A stretch of 64,000 nt of DNA from Rhynochetos jubatus (Eukaryota > Chordata > Aves > Eurypygiformes > Rhynochetidae). Of the stretch, positions 15,075 through 64,000 are shown piece by piece (within the stretch, counting starts at the first letter, position 1; each line of letters opens with the position of its first letter). A program made the position numbers and the translations under genes. The stretch covers positions 11,297,501-11,361,500 of the forward strand of contig CM050656.1 of NCBI GenBank assembly GCA_027574665.1, written 5' to 3'. A model generated the notes under the pieces. That model saw nothing but the letters and a program-made list of their open reading frames with translations. It was not told the DNA's origin and did not search any database.

Positions 15075-18000
15075 AGGAGCTGGAGCTGCAGTCCGTTTAA
15101 TCACTAAAGAGCTTGGAATTGCTTTAGTTTAAAATACCTTTCCGCTGTGGTTTGGAAATTTAAAAAAAAAAAAATTTGGGTCACGTTAACCTAGTGTATA
15201 CGACCTGCACTGAGAATCTCAGTTTACATCGTCTGCATCTGCGGAGCCCATAAATATCTGTGTATTTGTTCCCTTTTCTTTTTGGATTTGCAGAGCTGCC
15301 CACCTAAAGGCAGAGCTATCCACACACAGATTTGATACGGAGTTAGTCTGACTAGAAGTGGGGTCCTGGGAGCTGAACACCGGGCACAAGAGCAGCGAGG
15401 AGCCAAGCCGCTGTCTGCCACAGCTAGGATGCAGGGGGATGTAGCTGCGTGGATGGACTTTCCATCACGTTACTCCTAACAGAGCCTGCCCAAAATATCA
15501 ACCTTGGTTACTAGGAGGTTGCTCGAGGTTTTGGCAGCCAGATGTGGGGGTGAGTTCTTTATGTACAGCGTCCAGCTGCATCCCACCAGCGGTGCTTGCT
15601 CGGGACTGGGGGGATGTGGTTGCGCATTTCCCTCTGCAGAGTCACTCCTAGCTCCCTGTGTTACCCATGTGGTACTGGTCCCAGTCCTCTCGCGCAGCAA
15701 AGCCAGTGCACTCAGCCTTGGATGGTCTCTGCTGATCCAGGGTTGGGTCCTAGCGATGGCGTGAAGGCTGCCTCCCTGCAGGATTACACTAACGCTCCGT
15801 GAAAGGCGAGCGAGAGCCACGCCTGGGAAGAGCGAGCTCATTTTTTCCAAATGGCACTACGTTGTGAATGGCAACTGTGACTTCTGCCTGGGCTGCGGTG
15901 TGAAATCTGGGGGATGGCTGTGAGCAGCAACTGCCAGAGGGAGCAGAGCTGAGCTCTCGAGTTCCTGGCTAGTGTTGTAGCTGCAGAGTCCTCCTCTCCA
16001 TCCTTCTCCTCACAGGAGGTGACACAGTTAGAAGAAGGGAAGGGATTACTCCTGGGTTTATCATGTTTCTGGGGTTTAAATTTCCACCTGTGGTCTGCCC
16101 GTCTCCAAACTTCAGGTATTTTGATGTAACGAGCTTGAACGTTGGCTTTACCTTCAGTGGTTTACTGGAAGATCCAGGACTACGGGTCCTCCCCGGCTGT
16201 GGGGTTTATCAGCTCCAAAGAGGAAAGTGTTGCCCAGCTGATGAGTTTGGAAGTGCCACCGATGTGGAGCTCACAAACTCCTAGAAGACATTTCTAGGGT
16301 CTGTTTTAATTTAAATCAAAGGCACAATATCCTGCTTTACTAATGCAAGGTCCTTGCTCTGGTGTTTTGTCCCCATTTAATGGATAGGTGGGATTAGGGA
16401 GGAGATGTGCTCATCGTGCCCTGTGTGCCTGTGAACATTCGTGGCACCTTTCTGTGCTCTTTCTGGGGCAGGTATGAACACTCAGCTCCTTTTGCAGCCC
16501 TGATCAAAGAGACATCCACTGGGAAGCATCCCTGGTAAAAGCAGGGGGGGCTGTTCTGGGACAGGGAGGAGGCGACGTCATTCTTGGGACAGAGATATGG
16601 CTCCAGTGCGGTGTAATGAGCCTGTAGTTACAATGATGGTATTTAATTATTTCTTTTCCATGGTTTTCGAGCCCTGGCACTGTCACTTTGCTGGCAGCAA
16701 ATCAAACACCAAGTTAGCTTATGTTAAGGAACAGAAGATGAAGTCCTAGATAAGCACTCGGCTGTAGGAATGTCTTAAATTGAAATGTGTGTGGGGGACA
16801 CAGAGGGAAGTGTTTGGTTTTGCTCTCAGCGCTATCTAGACCCTGTGTCTGTGGCCAGGGCTGTGTTTCTCTCTACTGGAGTGCCTGATTCGTCTGCCTC
16901 ACATGCTTCTTGGGATGAGAGATGAATAGTGAGGAGGTTGCGGTGACAGCTGTCCTTCCCCGGGGTGACCTGCAGCATCAGGGTATTGTGTGGACCAGGA
17001 GTGAGTGCTTCGATGAGCGACGGAGTAACCACACCATAACTGATCTCTTAACCACCACTCTTCTCTGGACCCCTCACTGCTGGGCTGGTGAAGCCATCTC
17101 ACACCCATGGGTGCTGGCATGCAGACCTGGCCGCAGAGCAGGGTGCAGCATGGTAGGTGCAGGCTGACCTCCTGTTAATGTAAATATTCCCAAATAACGC
17201 TGCTTTTCCCGCCAGCTCCTCTCTCCCCCTCACCACGTTTCAATTTCTGACTAAGCTTTTGATAAATGTTTTGTATAGAGCTCCCAGTTTATGTTAGAGC
17301 TGCTGCCACCACGGCTAAAATCTAAACTGATGCTTGGCTTAGGGCTCATGTGCCAGATAAAGTTGGCAGTTGCCGACGCGCCGAATGGTCCTTTTCGATG
17401 TGCAGACCCTGGGTATGAACTGTGAGGACTGTCTTGCAGAGAATGGGGGGGCACAGCTTTTAGAATGCTTGGGAAGCATGTGGGCAAATTTCCTCTCTTG
17501 AGGGGCTGGGTTCAGACCACGGTTGATGGATTTTTTCAGACTTACACCTGTCCTAAACACGCGGTTTGGTTAAATGGGTTCCTCCAACCTTACTCCAGTT
17601 AGCTACAGGTGGGGTCTGGCCCACGATCCTGCTAAAGTAAGCGTTTGAAGGCAGCGTTTATGGCTAGTAATTTGTCTTAGAGGCTTTTAGATGTATGTGT
17701 GTATGTGCCTATGGGTGAACATACGTGTATATACATACATTCTTGCTCAGCAACGTCGTTTCTAGTCCTTTTAACTTGTTCAAAAAGCAAACTAGGGAAA
17801 AACTGGCAGCAAGTTGGGGCCGCCTGCCAAGCATCGAAGACCAGAGAAGTGGTAAAACATAAACACTTCGGAGTTTATCCTTGGGATTTATATAGTTTGG
17901 CTGCTGGGGAATGGACTTGTGCAGAGCAGGGGGGCTTGTCATCTTGTCAGCCCCTGGCCACGCTGCTCCCACAGTGCCAAGTCCGGCACCTTCACAATTG

Positions 18001-19064
18001 TGCTTCCATTCCTGGCCGTGTGCGAGCGAGAGGGCAGTGCGGGGTTGTTTATCCCTCCCCTCCTGCTCCGCCAGCCGTGCGAGGTGGGTTTCGGGTGATG
18101 GCAGCAGGAGCAGGTCTGCTTTCCCCCTCCCCTGCGCTAAAGTGAAAGCAGACCTCCTTGACGCTTAATCAGATTTGAATGTGGTTTTTGGCGTGGCTTT
18201 AAAGAGACTGGCAGTGAATAGCTGGTTTTGATGCCATTTATTAAAAACCTCTGGTAGAATTTGTCTCGGAAAGCCTTTGTGAGAGCTGGCAAACGCACAA
18301 GGGTTTGATGCAGTTAATGTATTTTAATCTTCACACACACACCCCTTCTCCTTTTCTGTCGCTAATTGTAGGGCTCTCAGCTGTCTGCCGCCTTCTCCGG
18401 GGGGACAGCAGGCTCTGCAGGGACCTCTGCACAAACACAGGCTTAATAGGGTTGCAGTGGCATGGAGAAAAGTGAGCATCCTCTCTAGGGAGGAAGGCTG
18501 GGGCGGAGTGCTGGGCTCTGACACGGGGGTGCAGGGTGGCCCCAGCCATGTTAATTAACCTCCTGGTGCAGCCTCGTTCTCCATGGAGCAATGAGGTAAA
18601 TGGATGGGGGAAACAAAGATGTCCCTTACCCAGGTGGCTGGGCAAGTGCACAGTGTTGGTGGTGGACCTCCTCGGCAGCCGGCTCATGGGGAGGGCTCCC
18701 TGGGCTTTCAGACTGAGGTTGATGGGCATCCAGTCTATTCTCACAGACTTAATCCCTTGCTTCCTTGGTGCATCCACCTTGCTTGGACCCAGAGGACCTT
18801 CTGAGCCCATTCCACGTTCCTCATCCATGTTTGGGTCTTGTTGGGACTTATTTTCATGTTTTGTGCCCAAAGGCGCTGCAGCCCCTTGCATCACGGCTGG
18901 GGGCATTGGGAGCACCATAACGATTGTGCGAGTGATTTGGGCTGTCCCTGCAGCCCAGCGCAGAGATCGTGCCAACGGGTGGCTGGCTCCCTGGCAGCAG
19001 TATTTTGGGGAAAGCTCAGGAACTCGCAGGAGAGAGCAAATATTATGGAGCTCAAGGAACAGAG

Positions 19065-20015
19065 TCATAGAATCGCTTAGGTTGGACAAGACTTTTAAGA
19101 TCATCAAATCCAGCTGTTAACCTGGCACTGCCAAGTCCCCCACTAAACCATGTCCCTGAGCAGCACATCTACACATCCCTTAAACCACCCCCCCAAGTAT
19201 GGTGACTCCACCACTTCCCTGGGCAGCCCGTTCCCATGCCTGACGGCCCTTTCTCCTACTAATATCCAATCTAAACGTCCCCTGGCACAACTTGAGGCCA
19301 TCTCCTCTTGTCCCATCACTTGGGAGAAGAGACCTCTCTGCACCCTCCTTTCAGGTAGTCGTAAAGAGCGATCAGGTCTCCCGTGAGCCTCCTCTTCTCC
19401 AGGCTGAACACCCCCAGCTCCCTCAGCCGCTCCTCACGGGACTTGTGCTCCAGCCCCTTCCCCAGCTCCGTTCCCTTCTCTGGACACGCTCCAGCCCCTC
19501 AGTGTCTTTCTTGCAGTAAGGGGCCCAAAACTGAACGCAGGAATCAAGGTGCGGCCTCACCAGTGCCCAGCACAGGGGGACAATCACTGCCCTGGTCCTG
19601 CTGGCCACACTGTCCCTGATGCAGGCCAGGACGCCATTGGCCTTCTTGGCCACCTGGGCTCCATGCTGGCTCATATTCAGCCGCTGTCGACCAACACCCC
19701 CAGGTCCTTTTCCACCAGGCAGCTTTCCAGCCCCTTGTCCCCAGGCCTGTAGCGCTGCAGGGGGTTGTTGTGACCCAAGTGCAGGACCCGGCACTTGGCC
19801 TTGTTGAAACTCCAACAACTGGCCTCGGCCCATCGATCCGGCCTGTCCAGATCCCTCTGCAGAGCCTTCCTGCTCTCAGGCGGATCAACACCCCCGCCCA
19901 GTTGGTGGTGTCAGCCAACTGACTGAGGGTGCACTTGATCCCCAGTACCAAGCCTTGGGGAATGCCACTTGTGACCGGCTGCCAACTGGATTTAAGGCTG
20001 TTCACCACAAAGGTT
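19065..20015 (-). mobile_element. CR1 LINE fragment (3' end of the reverse transcriptase ORF plus 3' tail), antisense
   Basis: Read on the minus strand, this stretch gives decayed pieces typical of the avian CR1 ORF2 carboxy end. Recognisable pieces include [47 protein letters not shown] and LPREVVES. It then ends in a CR1-type 3' tail whose complement reads TCATAGAATC at 19065. The reading frame is broken by frameshifts. A dozen or so codons just after the PQG motif are missing, so the copy is dead and 5' truncated. CR1 is the dominant LINE of birds. It sits in ZSWIM5 intron 1, opposite to the gene. The upper limit is approximate. Confidence 0.92.
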
Positions 20016-20553
20016 CCCCCCAGCCCCCAGTTCGGGCTGTGCATACTCCTATCCCTGCTCCTTGTTCCCGCTGTGTGGAACAGCTCAGGGCTGTGCCCAT
20101 GCCCTGGGGCGCTCTACCTGGCTGAGGGACTGAAGTTGGAGTTGCGTTAGCATTTAATCGGTGGAGTTTTGTCTGCCTCATCAAAGAAAAAAAAAACCTG
20201 GCCTCTTTCTGCCATCCCTCGCGCATGTGAGTTGCAAATTCAGGGAGAGGCATGGATGAAGATGAATCCCAGGAGAGAAACAGTCTGAGAGACTCTTAAA
20301 CAAATGGGAACTGAGCGGCTTTGCTCTTCCCCTGAGGGTTTGGCTGTTAAATAAACTCGCTGATGAGTCTGGCTGCACGTGTGTGTTGGTGCAGAAGTGT
20401 GTTTGTCGTGGGCTGGGTGTTGCTGGGTGTAAGCCATCAAGACGGTGTGTGTTGGGCGGTGCATTCCTTGATATAGCGATGCATGAGCGGTCTTGGCTCT
20501 CCTTGTCCACCTCCCAGAGTTTGCATGGGTGGCTGTGGTCAGAGGGAAGCTAA

Positions 20554-49613
<29,060 letters not shown>

Positions 49614-50172
49614 GCCCCGGCCACGCTCACGGGCAGGGTCCGGCCGCAGCACGGGGGACTCTGGGAGAGAAGGACGGAAAGCGGAGATCACCTTCCCCCC
49701 ATCGGCAGAGGCTGCTCTGTTCTGGTCTTCTGTTTATTTTTTTTTTCTTGTTTCCTTTTTTTTTGTTGTTGTTTGTTTGTGGGTTTTTTTTTTTTTTCCC
49801 TTGGATTTAACCATTTCACACGCTGAGAGGATCCAGAGATTCCTTGGGCACAAACCAAAAGGCAACCACGGGGAAAAAGGATGGTTCGCTCAGCCCCCTG
49901 CCCTCCCTTGCCAATACCAAAAGCTAACCTGGAAATCTAATACCTCTTTCCTGAAGGAAGCGGTCGCTGGAGGGATGGATACGAAGGTTGCAAAGTGCAA
50001 AAGTCTTTCAAATTACGTGGGGAATTTAGAAATGTCAAGAAAAAGGAAGAAAAGAGCGAGCGAAGAAACCCACAACGCTAGAACCTCACGCGTCACCAAA
50101 AGCGATGGCTTTGCAGAGCGCTTCTCCCGCCCGCCCGAGACATGCAAACTCCTCTATTTGTGAAGATACTTC

Positions 50173-50178
50173 AATAAA
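50173..50178 (+). terminator. ZSWIM5: AATAAA poly(A) signal, proximal candidate for ZSWIM5
   Basis: Exact AATAAA about 560 bp after the stop codon; downstream sequence is moderately GT-rich. Confidence 0.55.
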
Positions 50179-50252
50179 AACAAGTAAAAGTAACTGTTCT
50201 CAGGGATTGCTTACTAAAAGTAACACAAAAAAAAAAAAAGCATTTATGATAC

Positions 50253-50260
50253 TGTAAATA
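50253..50260 (+). promoter_or_regulatory. ZSWIM5: Pumilio-type element TGTAAATA
   Basis: Matches the Pumilio recognition sequence UGUANAUA. It would be in the mRNA only if cleavage occurs past about 50300. Confidence 0.4.
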
Positions 50261-50280
50261 CTATAGTATATGTGTCAATT

Positions 50281-50286
50281 ATTAAA
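50281..50286 (+). terminator. ZSWIM5: ATTAAA poly(A) signal, middle candidate for ZSWIM5
   Basis: ATTAAA followed within about 30-70 bases by T- and GT-rich sequence, a good downstream element arrangement. Confidence 0.4.
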
Positions 50287-50300
50287 TTGTAAAGTTATAA

Positions 50301-50309
50301 TTATTTATA
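50301..50309 (+). promoter_or_regulatory. ZSWIM5: AU-rich element nonamer TTATTTATA
   Basis: Fits the UUAUUUA(U/A)(U/A) destabilising nonamer and sits beside further A/T-rich sequence with ATT repeats at about 50361-50403. Confidence 0.4.
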
Positions 50310-51185
50310 ATTCTGTCTTTTATTTGGGGGATACTTGAAATTGTCGTGGGCTGGGGCGATTATTTTTATTATTGCTATTATTATTATTATTATAACTATT
50401 ATTTAAAAAAACAAAAAAACAAACACACAAAACAAAACCGCAGACAAAAAGAGGAGGAGGCACGCGAACGTTTCTCAGGTTCCCACGGCATCGTCGGCAG
50501 CGAGAAGGGTGTGGGGGGAGGCGAACGTCCGCTCGACCGGCAGCCCTGGGACGGACGGACGGACGGACGGAAGGAGGAGCGGCAGCCCAGCGCTTGAGGC
50601 CAGCGAAGGAAGGGACTCGGGGCGCAGCTCGCTCGCTCGGACACGCGGGGATGCCGGCGATGGAGGACGCGAGCCCGTCGCCCCGCGCAGGGGCGCAAGG
50701 TGCCCGGGCGGGCGGGTACCGGGGCTGCCCAGCTCCTGGGGGTGGGAGTGGGGGGCAGCTGCAGCCGCACCCTTGTGCTTCCCGGCTCCGTGGTGCGGCC
50801 AACGCTCGGCTCAGCCCCCCTCGGCCTCGCCCCGCGCCGGGGACAGACTCTCCAGCCCCGGGTCGGCGGCTCTTGGGGTTTGGTTCATTTCTTTGCCAGC
50901 AGGATGGGGAGGGCTGGGGGGGCCAGGGCCGGGCTGGAGGGTGACTTGTAGTTAGAGAACGTGGGCTAGTTATCTGCTGTCTGGTTTGACTTTTAATTTC
51001 TTTGGCAAGTGACTTGTGTCCGCTCTCCGGCCAGGAAACCAATTGTACTCGGTCTCTGTCGCCACCGAAATAGCGGTCTTCAACCAGTCTGTTTATCTTT
51101 TTTTTTTTTTCCTCGTTTTCTTTTCTTTTTTTTTGCGTGCGTGCGTGTATGTGTGTGTGTGCGACCTCTTCATCTGATGTTTAAT

Positions 51186-51191
51186 AATAAA
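51186..51191 (+). terminator. ZSWIM5: AATAAA poly(A) signal, distal candidate for ZSWIM5
   Basis: Exact AATAAA preceded by a TG repeat and followed by pyrimidine-rich sequence. Using it would give a 3' UTR of about 1.6 kb. Confidence 0.5.
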
Positions 51192-51210
51192 AGGGATGAA
51201 CGTTACTGCC

Positions 51211-52069
51211 CGCCTTCTGCCTTTCTCTGAAGCCGGAGGGGTCACCGCGCCGCTGGGCAGAGCCCCCCGGGGTGGAGGCGGCGTCGCAGCCCCCGTGGTA
51301 CCCAGCTCCCGCGCCCCAGGGAGCGGACGGAGCAGGGACGAGGCACCCCGGCTGCTTTCGGTCCCTGCCCTGCCTGCGTGGCGCTGCCTCGGCCGTGCTG
51401 GCCGGAGCAGCATCAGCACAATCCTTGACCCATCCTCCAGCCAGCCTGGAGCGCAGTGAGTGTGCCGTAGGGGCGGCACGGAACCGTAACCCAGCGTCCC
51501 TGGGTGCTGCGGCCCCCCTGGGCTGCTTTCTGCAGGGATTGCTGAGCCGCAGGCAGCCCTGGCCCCCAGGAACAGCGGGATGGGGAGGTGTGCCTGGCGG
51601 GGAGATCTCCAGGACCGGTGGGAAGGTCCCGAAGAGGCTCCGGGAGCTGGAGGAGGGCGAAGGCAGTGCCAGGGCCACGGTGTTGGCCATCCCAGCCAGC
51701 GTGGGGGGCTGCTGCCGCGTGGCCAGCTGTCCCCAGGGTGAGTTTTACTGGGTCTCCCACCCTGCCCTGGGTCCATCCTCTGTTCCTTGTTCCCACCTGA
51801 GCATGGCTGTGGCACGGCTGACACTGAGCCCGGTGGCAGCGGTGGGCCGCGAGCCCCCAGGCAGCCCATCCCCCCCAGCAGGGCTGAGCGCATCCGCAAT
51901 GCCAGGAGCAGCGCTCAGGGGCAGGGTGAAACATCCCCATTCTGACCCGCAGGATGGGGCTCAGGGCCTCCCCCTGCCCTGACATGCCCCCCCACCAGGC
52001 TGCCATCACTGCCCATCTCCTCCAGGGCCCCCCGGTTCCCCGTCCCCCCAGCCAGAGCCACGCGGCTGC
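51211..52069. other. Intergenic stretch between convergent ZSWIM5 and UROD
   Basis: GC-rich, about 0.86 kb. No gene, RNA or mobile element was recognised. Open frames on both strands (for example 51272-51982) reflect the GC-rich composition. Confidence 0.7.
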
Positions 52070-52086
52070 TGCGGGGAAGGTGCTGG

Positions 52087-52092
52087 TTTAAT
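52087..52092 (-). terminator. UROD: ATTAAA poly(A) signal of UROD
   Basis: The + strand TTTAAT reads ATTAAA on the UROD strand, 90 bases after the stop. It implies a 3' UTR of about 110 bases ending near 52070. Confidence 0.65.
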
Positions 52093-52181
52093 GCTGCAGC
52101 CCAGCCGGAACGAGCCCCCGGATAACACACCACTTGGGGCAACTGTGCCCAACCCCGAGTCCTGTCCCCAAGCCCCCAGGC

Positions 52182-55643
<3,462 letters not shown>

Positions 55644-55718
55644 CCTCTTGCGCCGCTCCCCGGCCCCCCCCGTTGCCTCCCGACACCACCCGCCCCGCCC
55701 GCGGCCCGCCCCGCCGGC

Positions 55719-55832
55719 GCCGCCATCTTGCCGTATCCCCGCCCCCTCCGTACACCGCCATCCTGCCCGGCTTCCGTACGCACGACGGGCGCCGCCATCT
55801 TGCCCTACGTCCCATCGGGCGCCGCCATCTTG
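55719..55832. promoter_or_regulatory. Four YY1-type sites
   Basis: CGCCATCTTG occurs at about 55721-55730, 55793-55802 and 55823-55832, and a variant CGCCATCCTG lies at about 55757-55766. The word is the complement of the YY1 core AAGATGGCG. All four face the same way. Confidence 0.75.
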
Positions 55833-55833
55833 C

Positions 55834-55850
55834 CTTATCAGCGGGCGTGG
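55834..55850. promoter_or_regulatory. Adjoining GATA and KLF-type sites
   Basis: CTTATCAG at 55834-55841 is the complement of CTGATAAG, a full GATA site. One base later GGGCGTGG at 55843-55850 is the complement of CCACGCCC, a CACCC/KLF1-type box. GATA1 and KLF1 pairs are typical of erythroid genes, which suits UROD. Confidence 0.6.
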
Positions 55851-55909
55851 TTTGCCGTAACCCCAGCCGGTGCGGAGCTCGTCAGTCGTCCCCGGTAGCC
55901 GGTTGCGCG

Positions 55910-63998
<8,089 letters not shown>

Positions 63999-64000
63999 AG

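Larger units (their letters stand above)
49614..51210 (+). other. ZSWIM5: ZSWIM5 3' UTR (extent uncertain)
   Basis: After the stop there is a T-rich part, an A/U-rich part up to about 50440, then a strongly CpG-rich block (about 50440-50900), then a TG repeat near 51136-51161. Three candidate poly(A) signals lie at 50173-50178, 50281-50286 and 51186-51191, so the true end is uncertain. An (ACGG)5 tract lies at 50551-50570. Confidence 0.6.
55644..55909. promoter_or_regulatory. Divergent UROD/HECTD3 promoter (CpG-rich)
   Basis: Only 266 bp lie between the UROD ATG (55643, minus) and the HECTD3 ATG (55910, plus), so both promoters and 5' UTRs must fit here. No TATA box was seen. There are GC boxes (CCCGCCCC-type, 55688-55716), four YY1-type words, an ETS-type CTTCCG at 55771-55776, and a GATA plus KLF-type pair at 55834-55850. 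This is typical of a housekeeping bidirectional promoter; start sites cannot be placed from sequence. Confidence 0.88.

Noticed and set aside
18331-19107. 258-codon open frame on the minus strand
   Set aside because: Runs into the CR1 tail region and shows no protein family features.
50594-50944. Possible separate coding exon in the CpG-rich block after ZSWIM5
   Set aside because: ATGs with open frames exist but no protein similarity was recognised and no clear splice partner; kept as 3' UTR or intergenic.
51272-51982. 236-codon open frame between ZSWIM5 and UROD
   Set aside because: GC-rich intergenic sequence; several overlapping frames on both strands are equally open.

Overview
This window is vertebrate nuclear DNA, almost certainly from a bird. 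It holds intron-split genes with GT/AG splice sites and a CpG-rich promoter. Its mobile elements are of avian type: CR1 retrotransposon fragments and two solo LTRs resembling avian ERVL-type LTRs. Three genes were recognised by conceptual splicing: ZSWIM5 (+), UROD (-) and HECTD3 (+). They lie in the same order and relative orientation as I recall for the human chromosome 1p34 block, so this is a conserved synteny block. The species cannot be named from the sequence alone.

Layout. Positions 1-20587 are the 3' part of ZSWIM5 intron 1; exon 1 lies upstream of the window. ZSWIM5 exons 2-14 run from 20588 to the stop codon at 49611-49613. The 3' UTR has candidate poly(A) signals at 50173, 50281 and 51186. 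About 0.9 kb of intergenic DNA separates it from the 3' end of UROD, so the two genes converge. UROD occupies 55643 down to 52182 in ten exons and encodes a complete 369-residue enzyme with all key active-site residues. A 266-bp CpG-rich stretch (55644-55909) separates the UROD and HECTD3 start codons and must act as a shared divergent promoter. HECTD3 starts at 55910. Fifteen of its exons (629 codons: N-terminal region, DOC domain, start of the HECT domain) are in the window; the catalytic end lies beyond 64000.

How the genes relate. UROD is a housekeeping enzyme of haem synthesis that also rises in erythroid cells. HECTD3 is an E3 ubiquitin ligase. ZSWIM5 is a SWIM zinc-finger protein whose role is poorly defined. 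They are not one pathway; the link is chromosomal arrangement. The most unusual sequence lies at the 5' end of UROD. A perfect 35-bp inverted repeat with a 2-base spacer begins 11 bases inside intron 1, and a 53-bp-unit minisatellite follows in the same intron. The shared promoter carries four YY1-type sites, two of them in a 30-bp-spaced duplication, plus an adjoining GATA and KLF-type pair. I found no evidence for a wholly new gene system. The long ORFs in introns and repeats have no recognisable protein content.
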